A stretch of DNA of 25,208 nucleotides from Sphacelaria rigidula (GCA_964200075.2 CAXNAA020000173.1:1-25208), one strand, 5' to 3'. Positions 1 to 9,250 are shown, counted from the stretch's first letter. Translations and numbers: made by a program. The notes: generated by a model from the letters alone, not told the origin.

Positions 1-127
1 GGTCAGCCCCTGCAGGTGCCACGCCCCTGACTACAACCATAACACTAACCCTGACCCTAACCCTAACCATGGGGATGTTCAAATTCCGATGCGGTCCTCT
101 AAGCACGTTGTCCTCTCACGCATTACA
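1..127 (-). mobile_element. Truncated copy of a small TIR element (MITE-like), cut by window start
   Basis: Positions 1-127 read as the reverse complement of 23414 to about 23549, the left part of the complete 211-bp element at 23414-23624. The shared pieces are the segment around GCAGG near position 12, the CCCTAA-like stretch at 36-69, the block ATTCCGATGCGGTCCTCT (84-101) and the terminal inverted repeat (91-127, ending GCATTACA). The other half would lie outside the window. The CCCTAA-like stretch resembles telomere repeat, but because it recurs inside the second copy of the element it is part of the element and does not mark a chromosome end. It has no coding capacity, so movement would need a transposase made elsewhere. 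Confidence 0.75.
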
Positions 128-470
128 TTACTGTGGTACAGTCCACAGTGCAGTACAGACAGTAAAGGAGAGTACAGCCAGTCTACGGGCAAATAGACAC
201 AGACTGCGGACAAATAGACTCTGGCACCGCGATTCATGCAGTAGTGCAAACAAGATTATCAGTGATGGTGACCGTACAACCACTGGCCGGAGGCCATTGC
301 TAGCCCGTGTTCGACTAGGGTGAGTTATTGCGCGTCAAAGAGTGGAAGGCAAACCACTGACGGTCTCGTTTGTTTCGAAGCATACAGGACAAGACATCGC
401 AAGATCCTGTCTACCTTCCGCTCTAATTCGCAACTATAATGCAAACGATCATGATTTTTCTCCATGGTAC
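128..470. other. Unassigned intergenic DNA
   Basis: Apart from short overlapping frames with no recognisable composition or motif, nothing is seen here. There is a local near-repeat around 180-225 in which 'aaatagac' occurs twice. No gene is called. Confidence 0.4.
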
Positions 471-474
471 AGCC

Positions 475-588
475 ACGTCAAGGTAGCTCGAATCACACAA
501 GTAGATGCGGCTTAAAACACACACGTCAAGATGGCTTGAATCACCCTTGTCTGTATAGAAGAACCACCCAAGGTGGCTTGAATCACAC
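475..588. repeat. Three short imperfect repeats (CAAGGTGGCTTGAATCAC type)
   Basis: Copies at about 475-498, 523-546 and 567-588 share the core CAAG(G/A)TGGCTTGAATCAC, spaced 44-48 bp apart with diverged spacers. A fourth partial match to the core lies near 10802 (AAGATGGCTTGGATT). The function is unknown. The block overlaps the 3' end of the minus-strand frame at 512-757, which suggests that the tail of that frame is repeat-derived and may be spliced out. Confidence 0.55.
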
Positions 589-757
589 GTTCTACCCTAA
601 AGCACAGCGAAGGTAAGGCATACACGCCTTTACGCACCTCGTCTTCAGTAAGTATAGCCCCGTCTTCCACATCGATTGCCTGTTGCGAAGGATCCGGATC
701 CACGGCTTCATTTCCGACTGAAGCACCGCTAGAGCTGCCGCTCCCCGCGGTCGCCAT
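512..757 (-). CDS. Hypothetical protein, possible first exon (Ser/Gly-rich, acidic N-terminus)
   Basis: An ATG at 757 (complement) opens an 81-residue frame starting MATAGSGSSSGASV, followed by an acidic stretch (about residues 15-40, rich in D and E). The frame continues upstream to 1042, but that part is translated minisatellite, so the ATG at 757 is the sensible start. A GTGCGT donor-like site (complement of 632-637) lies just after codons ending ...LTEDE, and the sequence beyond it loses coding character and enters a repeat. A first exon of about 638-757 with an intron after it is therefore an alternative to the full frame. No domain or homologue is recognised. The role is unknown, and it may not be a gene. 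Confidence 0.3.
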   Translation of the reverse strand: MATAGSGSSSGASVGNEAVDPDPSQQAIDVEDGAILTEDEVRKGVYALPSLCFRVERVIQATLGGSSIQTRVIQAILTCVF

Positions 758-786
758 GCGGGCGAATTGTGTGGGTGTTTGGTTGT

Positions 787-851
787 GTGTGCATCTGTGG
801 TCGAGTGTGCGTCTGTGGTTGAGTGTGCGTCTGTGGTTGTGTGTGTATGTG
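787..851. repeat. 18-bp minisatellite, 3 full copies plus partial
   Basis: The unit GTGTGCGTCTGTGGTTGA repeats at 787-804, 805-822 and 823-840, with a degenerate continuation to 851 and GT-rich sequence before it. Copies differ at 1-3 positions. The 18-bp period is a multiple of three, which keeps frames open on both strands and explains the spurious long frames across it. It lies about 30 bp upstream of the ATG of the minus-strand frame at 757. Confidence 0.85.
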
Positions 852-1036
852 ATGGCTACGATCCGGATGACATCTGATGCAACCATGTTGATTGTTGATC
901 TTCGCAAAAAGAAAATCCATCGCCACACGCAATGGGACAAATGTGTGCACATGTAACCGTTGTCACGTACGTACAATATCAACGTGCATGAGCATCGGAA
1001 CAGAAACAACTCCAGGATCGTCGTAGCTCCCGTAGT

Positions 1037-1565
1037 TCTCATAGCTCATCCAGGGTAATTATTCGCAGCTCACCTAGCTCTCATAGCTCATCCAGGGCAA
1101 CCATGTGTAGCTCATGCATCTCTCGTAGCTCATCCGGTGCAAACATGTGTAGCTCATGCAGCTGTCGTAGCTCATCCAGGACAAACATGTGTAGCTCATG
1201 CAGCTCTCATAGCTCATCCGGAACAAACATGCGTAGCTCATGCAGCTCTCATAGCTCACCCACGGCAAATATGAGCTGATGAGCTACGGGTTGATAGCTC
1301 ATCCAGGGGAAACATGCGTAGCTCATGCAGCTCTCATAGCTCACTCAGGACGAGTCTGAGCTGATGAGCTACGGGTTGGTAGCTCATCCAGAGGAAACGT
1401 GCGTAGCTCATACAGCTCTCATAGCCCACTCAGGACGGATATGAGCTGATGAGTTACGGGTTGGTAGCTCATCCAGGGAAAACGTGCGTAGCTCATACAG
1501 CTCTCATAGCTCACCCCAGGGAAAACATGCGTAGCTCATGTAGCTCTTATAGCTCACTAGGGAGC
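1037..1565. repeat. AGCTCAT minisatellite: 42-bp units, then 85-bp units
   Basis: Five 42-bp units start at 1037, 1079, 1121, 1163 and 1205, each beginning TCTCATAGCTCATCC or a close variant. Three 85-bp units follow at 1247, 1332 and 1417, in which 43 bp containing GAGCTGATGAGCTACGGGTT is inserted into the 42-bp unit. The array closes with a 43-bp unit at 1502 and a degenerate partial unit. GTAGCTCATC and GATGAGCTAC are reverse complements, so the 85-bp units can fold into hairpins. A 14-residue peptide repeat on the minus strand (1074-1268) is a by-product of the 42-bp period. No gene is called here. Confidence 0.93.
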
Positions 1566-2555
1566 TACGCTGAAAAAGAGCTAGCTCGAGCTATAGGGAG
1601 CTGATCCGTCCGACGTGTGGAAGCCTCGGATATCCCCACGAAGGATATCAACGAACGCGACATTGTCACAGGGAAAAAAGCCCACACAAGAGTAAAAGTT
1701 GGTCAAATTGGGGCAAATCGAAAACGTCACTCTCAATCAAATGCTAGACTTGATCTCGCGAGATGGTTGTTTGCAGTCTGTCGCAATGCGATGTGCGTAG
1801 TCCGCGGAGGGGGGTGGTGAGAAAAACCGAAGCAGCGACGCATTTGACCCTCCCTCGTCCCGCACCATCTTATTTTGCTAGAGAGCTTCGAATATACTTT
1901 GCTAGTCACATATTTCGTGCTTTTTAATTTTTTTCACACTCCGTCAATCTCGTCGCGTGCTACGATAGCTTGCTCTGAAGAAATGGAGGCCAAGTGTGTA
2001 CATTGGCGTGCAGCCCGAAATCCCGCGATATCCGCTATTTTTTACAAAATCACGGACGCGTCTAAAGACTAATGGAGAAGAAAATCAACAGCCAGCGCGA
2101 CATCAGCAGACCTGACTCAAACGGGCAAATAGCATAAGGGAATGTACTCCGCCAATATAACTACTCCTCTAATGGCATACCACGCAGAGGGAAGGATCGC
2201 CGACGGGAAAAAATGGGTAGTCGATTCAATGTACAGTTTGTTTCGAAGGTGGTGCCATTCATCGAATACCAGTCCATTTGCTATTGCTTTCCACCTCACA
2301 CCTCACCTGCGTCTGGTGGTAGATTTGTATTTTGTCGGGGAGCGATGCCTGATCAATCACCTCACTCCTTCCGTGCAGTTCAATCGCCATATCCACGGCT
2401 TCTCACAAAAGAAAAAAATCGTGAAAAGAAAATGACAATGTGGGATGGCTTGTCCCGTCCTATCGTTTTACAGGGAGAGGGCTCTCCGTCACGACCCGAC
2501 ACACTTCCATTTTTTTTATGTCCCGTCGTTTTCCGGAGGGAAGGAAAACGTTCAC
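1566..2555. other. Unassigned DNA, no supportable gene
   Basis: Only short overlapping frames are present (longest about 120 codons at 2213-2578, beginning from a non-ATG codon), with no recognisable domain or consistent coding character. T-rich tracts occur near 1910-1940 and 2505-2520. Confidence 0.4.
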
Positions 2556-2790
2556 ACGTCGGACGAGCACGAGTATGACTCGTGGCACTCGCACTCGTTG
2601 GGCTGCTTGTTGGCCCTGAAAATTATTAGGGCCAGTACTCGAGTCATAGCTCGTTGTGGAAAAAATTGACAGGGCGAGCACTCGAGTCATTGCTCGTTGT
2701 GGGAAACATTCATAGAGCGAGTACTCGAGTCATTGCTCGTGGTGGAGAAGTAATGACTCGAGCACACGAGTCATTGCTCGTGATGAACGA
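2556..2790. repeat. Cluster of CGAGTCATTGCTCGT repeats, left field
   Basis: At least four related units of about 30-60 bp share the pattern (GAG)(T/C)ACTCGAGTCATTGCTCGT followed by TGTGG and A-rich sequence. Examples lie around 2634-2660, 2674-2703 and 2716-2745. Around 2754-2780 the unit becomes an inverted pair, TGACTCGAGCACACGAGTCA. TGACTC/GAGTCA is the core bound by many eukaryotic bZIP factors, but binding here is inference only. No gene overlaps. Confidence 0.8.
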
Positions 2791-3014
2791 CCTGTGTGGA
2801 GGAGTCAGCACTCACACGCGCAAACAATGATAATGAGCTCTGCGACGATCTTGAAGGTATAATCCTCGAGTTCAAAACCATATCTGCACATGTACAATCG
2901 TCAAGCTCCAAAGCTCGTCTTCATATTATCCAAGCACCCCCCCGTTGCCCACACACACAGAGGTGAAAGTTCCACGAAAGCGGCGGAGAGTATATCTCGA
3001 GTAGTACATTTACA

Positions 3015-3260
3015 CGATGAGCACTCGCGTCATTGTACGCTGTGGGAAAATGAGTGTGGGAAAATGAATGATTCGAGCACACGAGTCAGTGTTCCTTGTA
3101 AAAACAATCAATGACTCAAGCACACGAGTCGTTGCTCGTTGTTAAAAAGAGTAATGACTCGAGCACACGATGACTCGAGCACATTAGGCATGCTCGTTGT
3201 GTTTTCAGGAAACATCCACGAGTGCCCTGGTTTCGACGAGTAGTGACTCGTCCAACGTGT
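3015..3260. repeat. Cluster of TGACTCG/CGAGTCA repeats, right field
   Basis: This is a second field of the same family, more diverged and mostly inverted relative to the left field. Units at about 3019-3050, 3069-3090, 3112-3140, 3152-3190 and near 3243 show TGACTC(A/G)AGCACACGAGTC or halves of it. About 225 bp of unrelated sequence separates the two fields. Degenerate copies suggest age or mutation without homogenisation. Confidence 0.75.
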
Positions 3261-4097
3261 AAAAACGTGCCCGTTCCATTCCTGCCAAGCACGTTGTACT
3301 TTTTGTTTTTGCATGTTCATTCTCCGTTCTCCTCACTGCCTTGCTGGATGTCATCGCTGGATCTCTCGGCTAGTGTTTCGGTTCCCGTTTAATTTTTTCA
3401 CTTGCTATACGCGTACCACTTTTGATGGGGCCAGGTGTGCACAGCGTCGGCGGCGTGGTCCGCACGAAGAGGCGACAGGCGGGTTATACGACCTCGGAAT
3501 GACTAGCTCTCCGTGACGATTTTTGGTGAGTTGGGTTTGACGACGGTTAAGAAGGGAAAAAAATGCGTGAACGTTGGTAGACACCGACCAATCGTGTTGA
3601 TCTTGTATGCGTGTTCGTGACTCGGGAAGGTTTGTACAAAATGAGCCATTCTGATTTTCCTTGCCCAGAGTCAAAGTGCACGCACCGAGACTCATCAGTG
3701 TGTCCTGGAATCCCGTCAGATGGTGGAACATATCATTCCCAGATCGAATAAGTCGTCCGGCCGTCTGCTCAGGCGCAGAGCGTTGGCGAAGGGTAAAAAT
3801 AGGCACTTTTGATCGGTTTGCACTTTCGGCCCCACACGACGTCGCCCTTGGATTCTTCTCCTCTCCTGTTTGTATCTTCTGCTCCGTACTAGTCGGCTCT
3901 GCTCTGGCTTTGCTCTTCCGTGAGTCGTCGACATCTCCTTTCTTGCCCCCTGTTTCTTTCTTTCTCTCTTCCGTTCTATCTTTTGCGTTTTATCTTTCCC
4001 TGGTAGCAGCTGCGCCTATCGATGCCTTTTTTTTCTCTCGTAGGTGTGTATCTTACTGCTCTTCCCCGGTGATTCAGTGGTTGATTACTGCTGTGGC
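3261..4097. other. Unassigned DNA with pyrimidine-rich tract
   Basis: No convincing gene is seen. From about 3845 to 4045 the + strand is strongly pyrimidine-rich (many TTCT, CTCC and T runs), giving a hydrophobic artefactual translation in one frame. Such tracts in algal DNA are often introns or promoters. Weak inverted similarity is visible between about 3480-3510 and 3728-3770. Confidence 0.35.
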
Positions 4098-4221
4098 GCT
4101 GCTTAGAGTTTTCCCGTCCGAGCTCATCTGTTGATCGTGTGTTTCTTGCAGAGGGGAGAAAGCTGCTTAGAGGTTTCCCGTGCGAGCTCGTGTGTTGGTG
4201 TGTTTTTTTCAGAGGGGAAAC
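4098..4221 (+). repeat. 64-bp tandem duplication
   Basis: The unit starting GCTGCTTAGAG occurs at 4098-4161 and again from 4162 to about 4221. Both contain TTTCCCGT(C/G)CGAGCTC and end in a T-rich stretch plus CAGAGGGGA. Each copy therefore carries a splice-acceptor-like end (T-rich, then CAG), as if a small intron/exon unit had been duplicated. No gene model can be built around it. Confidence 0.8.
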
Positions 4222-5371
4222 ACCCCAGCCTGCAGCTCGCTTCTGCAGTGAGCTACTCTCTACCGGAGAAGTAATGCTTCTTTGCGTGGTTACCCCGGAA
4301 CGGTACCTTTCGACCGCGGGTCTGAACAACCTGGCTAATGAGATGGAGAGATGAAAAAAAAGGACACCTCTTCACGTTCTAATGGGATTTCCCGTCAAAC
4401 AACCAGGAAATCCGTCCAATCTCGCGAGGAGTTACAGATAACGTCAACGGTTTTCCGAACCTGTACCTGACTTGATACAGTGTACTGTTATACCCGTGAA
4501 TGAGGCCCGATTTCGGGCACTATATATCGGGAAAATATATAGACCAACACACAGTTGAATGCTGAAAAAATGGAAGCTAAATGAGCCAATCAGTATCAAT
4601 CACAAGTACACGCGTCACTCGAAATGACGACCACGCTCTTACAAAGTCTACTTTTACTATGGTGTATTCTACAACAAACCCGTAACTGACGTTGCTGTAC
4701 ACCTGTACACAGGGTTACAACACGAGTATAGACGCTGCTGCCCGTGTTGTTGTTGTGCCCCCCTTGTTGCGGTATGCTGTTGTGCCTATCTTTCAATGCG
4801 GCTCACTCGGCAACTAAGCAGAGGATTGGACTACCGATTGATGCGTGCGCTTCCCACACACTGGATTTAGCGGCTACACGGCAGTTTTGTTCCTTTTCGA
4901 TTTTATGGGGGCTATGTTTTAAAGGTCAGGCGCCAAGAAAACCCGTACCTCGCTTGTCATGACGCCGAAACTTGGAGGATGTGATGACTGGTACTACAGC
5001 AAGGTGTCGGAGCTGCAGCCGTGGCCGCACTAGGCGCGGATAACCCGATCTGCACTGAAACGGTATATACCATTCTCATCGGATTCTTTGTTTTTTCACC
5101 ACCTCCTGTCTGATGACGAATATAGTGTGTACAGTTTCGGTCAGGCTCGCAGACCGCATGGATCCGTCAGGCCTCATTGTCCATCTTCGCCCAGTGAGTG
5201 ATGAACGCTCGCAGAAAACCAGAAAATAAACAGCAGCTAGGCCCCTCCATACATGTGAGGGTCTAGGCTGAACGTTTTCCAGTTCGAAAAGCTCGACACG
5301 TCGAGGTGAAGCCTATCTCACGCGACCGCTGCGTTCTGCCGTGGACCCTGCCCCACGTACTCGATAAGTGG
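4222..5371. other. Unassigned DNA with adjacent small hairpins near 4505-4542
   Basis: GCCCGATTTCGGGC (4505-4518) is a short hairpin, followed at once by CTATATAT (4520-4527) and ATATATAG (4535-4542), a second inverted pair. A TATA-like role is conceivable but no gene start follows nearby. The rest of the stretch has only short frames without recognisable features. Confidence 0.4.
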
Positions 5372-5689
5372 GCAACATTTCCGTACAGACAGTAGCAATG
5401 CTAGCGGATACATGATCTTGACAGTCTGGCAGCCGGCGAGGTAGTTATGGTAGTGTCCTTCTAGCGATGTCAACTTACAGTGCACTGTTGCAGAGTTCAC
5501 AGGTGAATATTTCAGCGATTGCTTCACCTGCAGTTCGCCCACATGTAGTGGATTTTCCCAACATGTCACCGTGCCAGATTATATGTGAAAATGTATCAGA
5601 TCCTGCGTCATATGTCGAAATGTCCCAGACCCTGGCCGAAGATTCTGCAGTCAGTACGAACACGGTGCTAGAAGTGTACTGCGTACAGT
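5372..5689 (+). repeat. Dispersed repeat module A, copy 1
   Basis: It begins GCAAC, followed by CCGTACAGACAGTAG and CTAGCGGAT, and matches 6091-6479 in the same orientation. Shared blocks include GACAGTC, CTGGCAGCCGGC, CACCTGCAGTTCGCCCACAT and, near the end, GTACAG. Copy 2 carries extra segments, so the copies differ by insertions or deletions as well as substitutions. Short frames in the two copies (for example plus frames at 5467 and 6226) do not stay aligned, which argues against a conserved protein. It looks like decayed transposon sequence, class unknown. Confidence 0.8.
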
Positions 5690-6090
5690 ATTCCAATTTC
5701 ACAAGGTGAAGTTGGTTTCTGCTGTGAGTAAAAAATCCACTTCGTGGTTTTTTGCGACTTCGTTTTTGCGTCAAGATTCTGGCGACCTGATCATTGCGAT
5801 CGGATCCTTGCGATAGTTTTTTGCTAAATTTTTCCACTCTAAAACCCCTATCGATTTGGGTTTTCGCGGATGACTTCGTCAAACAGACACCAAACGCATC
5901 CTGCTCCAAGGGGCACCTGGACACACAGCACTTGCCGCTGTCTACTTGGTATGATCCTCCATATCGAAGTCTTGAGTGAGAACCCCTAGAGTTACGGTTG
6001 GGGTCAGGGTTAGGGCCAGGGTTTGGTGCCCATGAACATGAAGGATGATCTTCATCTAGTATCATGCTCCAAAACGTACCTGACAAGGGC
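5690..6090. other. Spacer between repeat copies; telomere-like motif at 5996-6027
   Basis: No gene is seen. GGTTGGGGTCAGGGTTAGGG and the following bases (5996-6027) form a short degenerate TTAGGG-like run. A longer minus-strand frame over 5475-6086 translates straight through repeat and simple sequence and is not considered coding. Confidence 0.45.
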
Positions 6091-6479
6091 GCAACGCCCC
6101 CGTACAGACAGTAGTAATGCTAGCGGATCTGACGTCCTGACAGTCTGTGACAGCCTGGCAGCCGGCAAGGTGGTTGTGGTGGTGTCCTGCTAGCGACGTC
6201 AACTTACATTGCACTGGAGCAGAGTTTGCAGGTGAGTATTTCGGCGATTGCGCCTCACCTGCAGTTCGCCCACATGTCGTGGATTTTGTCTCGATTCTAC
6301 CGAGTAACATTATTACATACATGTACAGGTGGAAACATACCAGACTCTCCGTCACATTATAGGTCGAGATGTACCAGACCCTGCGTTATGTATGAAAATG
6401 CACCCAACCATGCACAGAAGATTTCTACAGTCATTACGAACGCGATGTTGGAAGTGCAATGCATACAGTGTTTTGTGTG
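6091..6479 (+). repeat. Dispersed repeat module A, copy 2
   Basis: This is the second, longer copy of the module at 5372-5689 in direct orientation. It contains the same CGTACAGACAGTAG start and the CACCTGCAGTTCGCCCACAT block, with an inserted stretch around 6290-6330. It is followed immediately by modules B (6481) and C (6540), so A-B-C together may be most of one larger element. Confidence 0.8.
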
Positions 6480-6480
6480 T

Positions 6481-6543
6481 ATTGTCCCATCTATTCTGGA
6501 CGCCGATCTCCACCTTTCGGTATATGTGGGCGCACCAGCCGCG
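6481..6543 (+). repeat. Dispersed repeat module B, copy 1
   Basis: About 63 bp matching 8490-8553 in reverse orientation. The shared elements are GTCCCATC, GGACGCCG, the GGTATATG core and GCGCACCAGCC. The two copies keep a similar reading in one frame (the peptide SGRRS...GIC.RTSRG is shared), a hint that the parent element coded for protein here. Confidence 0.7.
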
Positions 6544-6906
6544 GCTGTGTTATCATTCAGCTTCGCCCAAGATACAGGCAGCCGTTAGAGCGGCGGAGGC
6601 GGCCTTTCACTCCTGCGTGCGCCACCTGGCGCAAACGCACGCTGTAGCTGCAACACGTACAGCTTTACCAAATTTGACGTAGCGATATACTGCAGCGCGT
6701 GGCGTGATATCCTGCGTACACGTTTGCCGCAGATACAAGCTGGTGCATTCATGATGTGGCAAACTGCGTAGGACAACGCGAAATCAATGTAGCACAGGAA
6801 TAGGCTAAGGATGTCACGTCCTGCGGTGTGCTTTGTCACCCTGCACCCTACCGCTGTGCAGTGAGCAGGTAGTACCGCCGAATGCGTCACGATGCGGTTG
6901 GTATAC
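6540..6906 (+). repeat. Dispersed repeat module C, copy 1
   Basis: It matches 9828-10172 in direct orientation. Shared blocks include GGCGGCCTTTCACTCCTG, CAAACGCACGCTGTAGCTGC, CATGATGTGGC and GGTGTGCTTTGTCACCCTGC. In the frame corresponding to the cysteine-rich frame of copy 2, this copy has a TAG where copy 2 has TGG, so that frame is not intact here. The minus strand is open over 6585-6923 and shares a protein pattern with the minus strand of copy 2; which strand once coded is unresolved. Confidence 0.82.
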
Positions 6907-7575
6907 GGTAGTGTCGGCTCCACACTCGTAGGATAACCTCTGCATTGAATTAAATAAAACGCATTGAATTAAATTACAATGACGGGGAGCGTTATGTTCG
7001 AGCAGCACGCGCGCTAGCGTTTTCTGTGTTGTCGACATCGTGCCAGCGCGCTTGTGTACTAAAGCGCTGTACTCCCCTGTGGTAGCCCGTCACGGTAGTG
7101 CTCTTCACGTTTCATCACGCTTTATTCGAAAACGCGCAGAAGAGATACCAGCGAGTCCATCGTTGTTGCAATTGGATTGTGGTGAACCAGTTGTTTTTCG
7201 ATAGAACCCCCGCATGCTGCGTGTTGTACCAAATAGTATACCATACCAGTTCAAAAACGGATATGCATTATGTATACGCCACCGACATGCTCTGGTCATC
7301 ACAAACTGTGTACGAGGCGCGGAAAGCGTAGTTTTTGTCAAGGAAAATACGAGCACAACCATACTGCACTACAGGCAGTATGAAACACGTAATTCGAACG
7401 AGACACAAGACGAAACATTTATTTACATTTGTGATGAATACCTGGGCGTTTTGACACTGAAACGAGTCCACTAGTCTCTTCACTACCTACCATACGAAGA
7501 TGGCAAGGGTTGGACGAATCGGACGTTACTTGATTTTTAGTTTTGATTCGTACCGTACGAATTAATCCTTAGGCT
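6907..7575. other. Unassigned DNA
   Basis: Short frames of 70-86 codons overlap on both strands between 7098 and 7483, with no motif or repeat. A near-duplicate of about 15 bp (GCATTGAATTAAAT) occurs at about 6942 and 6961. No gene is called. Confidence 0.35.
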
Positions 7576-7622
7576 TTGTTTTCAGCGTTGCAACCCAGGT
7601 ACGCGCAGCCCAGACACGTGGA

Positions 7623-7892
7623 ATGGCGCAAACGTTGCGTGGATATCTGGAGCTGTTTGACCAGAGGTCGACTTTTTTCTCTCTTTCGAGCAATCAGGCC
7701 TACGAAGTTGTGGATTTGGTTATTCGAATCGGCGATGATTCGTCCGAACTGTGGAAGATAGATACCACGTTTAAATTACACACAAGAGAGTTTCGGGGGG
7801 AAAAAAATCAGAGGTCAGGGGTAACAGCGAGAAACGACTGGATTGTTTACGCTCGAACCCCAGGTTTGTTTTTATTTCATTTTACCACGTAG
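7623..7892 (+). CDS. Hypothetical protein, 89 residues or an exon
   Basis: The frame starts at an ATG with a G at +4 and runs to TAG at 7890-7892. The first 55 or so residues look protein-like, with alternating acidic and hydrophobic residues (LELFDQRS..., EVVDLVIRIGDD). The second half is basic and low in such character and could be intronic. A TTTTCAG acceptor-like site ends at about 7586, so the true exon may begin there. No family is recognised and no repeat overlaps it. Chance open frame remains possible. Confidence 0.27.
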   Translation: MAQTLRGYLELFDQRSTFFSLSSNQAYEVVDLVIRIGDDSSELWKIDTTFKLHTREFRGEKNQRSGVTARNDWIVYARTPGLFLFHFTT

Positions 7893-8489
7893 GTGTGGAC
7901 CGTGGCCAACGTTTCAGGGTTTTGTATTTCCTGTTCCGAAAGCCACATGGTCAGTGTCATGAGTTCAAAAGGTACAAGTCGCGCCGTGCTTTTCTTCGTT
8001 TGTAATCTGTGCCCATCCATGCGGTGTTACCCATACAGCGCGGGAGAGCCTGTACAGAGTCGTGCTACGATAGGTTAGGTGCATGATTCTAGGTGAAATG
8101 AACTCATAGATGTCTCGCACAATCTGACACACTCGCCGTGCGCTTGTATTTGGGTAAAACGGCGTCAAGCAGTATGGATGAGCGTTATTTATCGGTAACA
8201 CGCCCGTTCTGAAGGTCGTTGCTCCTAAAATCGATTCTAAGTTGAATTTAGTGGAAGCAACCGCACAAAATACCCCCCGTCCTTTCCTAGCATGACTAAG
8301 TTGTTCATGCTGTCCCCGTACCGTGGAATACGCGACAGCAGTATATTCGACTTAAAGGTCGACGAGGGAAGGGGACTGCTGAACCCATTCGCGATATACT
8401 TCAAAGGCAAGCACCGCAGAAGGAAGGTGGAGTGCTGAAAACATACCAAAAAGAAAAAAACTCCTGTGTTGGCCCTCCTCCGTGTGACC
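7893..8489. other. Unassigned DNA
   Basis: No repeat or convincing gene is seen; frames are short and overlap each other on both strands. An A-rich stretch occurs at about 8446-8460. Confidence 0.35.
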
Positions 8490-8553
8490 CCGGCTGGTGC
8501 GCTCGCATATACCGCAAGGTGTAGACCGGCGTCCGGAATGGATGGGACGACAA
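8490..8553 (-). repeat. Dispersed repeat module B, copy 2 (inverted)
   Basis: The reverse complement matches 6481-6543, by eye at roughly 80-85 percent over about 63 bp. Flanking sequence does not match modules A or C, so module B has moved or been left behind separately. Confidence 0.68.
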
Positions 8554-8901
8554 CTCACTCACACAGTATCGTCAACACAGCCTCCGGATACGAACCCGGC
8601 ACAGTACACAGCGTTCGGCACACAGGCAGTGCACCTCGGCGCCCGCTAGTCATTCACAAGTCCTGCACGTGGTGTGTGGTACAGCACTATAATGTCAAGT
8701 TGAGACAGTGAAGGGTTGTACTGTAGTACTGTTGTTGAACTGTCTGTAGACAGTATTGTATACTTTCTGTAGTAAGTGTTCTGTACCGTACTATTGTCTG
8801 TAGCAAAAGTGTACACATGCCCGTGTGTGGGCGTTTGGATACTTTGAGAAAGTGCAGTAGTTTTCGATAAATATTCATTATACGCAGTAATCTCAGCTGC
8901 G

Positions 8902-9169
8902 TGGAGGCGGACGGGGGAACAGAGACATCTGTCGACCTGGCTATAGATGACTTGGAAGGACTGGAGTGGGTCACTCACGCAGCCGCTACGAGGGTCTCGA
9001 CAAAATGTCCACATAACGGTGGTGTACCTGCGCGAGCTAACGCAAGCTTCACATTGGGTGGCCATTTTTGTCAAGTCCTCGTAGCAGCTGCTTGAGCGGC
9101 CGACTCCCGCCCTTTCGCATCATCATAAGCCAGGTCAACTGATGTCTCGGCTCCTCCGTTCGCCTCCAA
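8902..9169. repeat. Inverted duplication with short loop
   Basis: The left arm (8902 to about 9020) and right arm (about 9055-9169) are reverse complements with moderate divergence. Both arms code, outward-in, for related peptides: EADGGTETSVDLA on + and EANGGAETSVDLA on -, and both continue to an AAATR block. The loop is about 35 bp. Differences fall largely so as to preserve the shared peptide, suggesting two head-to-head copies of a coding segment rather than a simple hairpin element. The segment is not recognised. Confidence 0.75.
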
Positions 9170-9250
9170 GTGTTCCTCGTAGTCTAGGGTCACCCTCGTG
9201 AACGACCTGCCATCTCCAGCGCTGTCGCAGGCGTTCACGGCATCCGCCAT
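9071..9250 (-). CDS. Hypothetical small protein, 59 residues
   Basis: An ATG at 9250 (complement) in a strong eukaryotic context (GAGGCGATGG) opens a frame ending at TGA 9071-9073. An in-frame TGA lies about 36 bp upstream, so this is the first usable start. The product is acidic: MADAVNACDSAGDG, then a DYEEHLEANGG stretch and an alanine-rich end (AAQAAATRT). The second half has a diverged inverted copy on the + strand at 8902-8995, which keeps much of the peptide, a sign of past coding constraint. No family is recognised. It may be the 5' exon of a longer gene or a fragment of a multicopy gene. Confidence 0.35.
   Translation of the reverse strand: MADAVNACDSAGDGRSFTRVTLDYEEHLEANGGAETSVDLAYDDAKGRESAAQAAATRT

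Noticed and set aside
36-69. Possible telomere or chromosome end at the start of the window
   Set aside because: The CCCTAA-like stretch is degenerate, short, and part of a transposable element with a second copy at 23414-23624.
512-1042. 176-residue minus-strand protein
   Set aside because: The upstream half is translated minisatellite; only the part from the ATG at 757 is kept as a candidate.
1074-1268. 14-residue peptide repeat protein on the minus strand
   Set aside because: Translation of the 42-bp minisatellite; the frame ends where the unit length changes to 85 bp.
3405-3806. 133-codon minus-strand frame and weak inverted similarity between 3480-3510 and 3728-3770
   Set aside because: The similarity is too short and interrupted to support a repeat, and the frame has no recognisable feature.
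3661-4134. 157-codon plus-strand frame resembling a membrane protein
   Set aside because: Its hydrophobicity comes from a pyrimidine-rich DNA tract (TTC, CTC, TCT codons) and the frame starts at a non-ATG codon.
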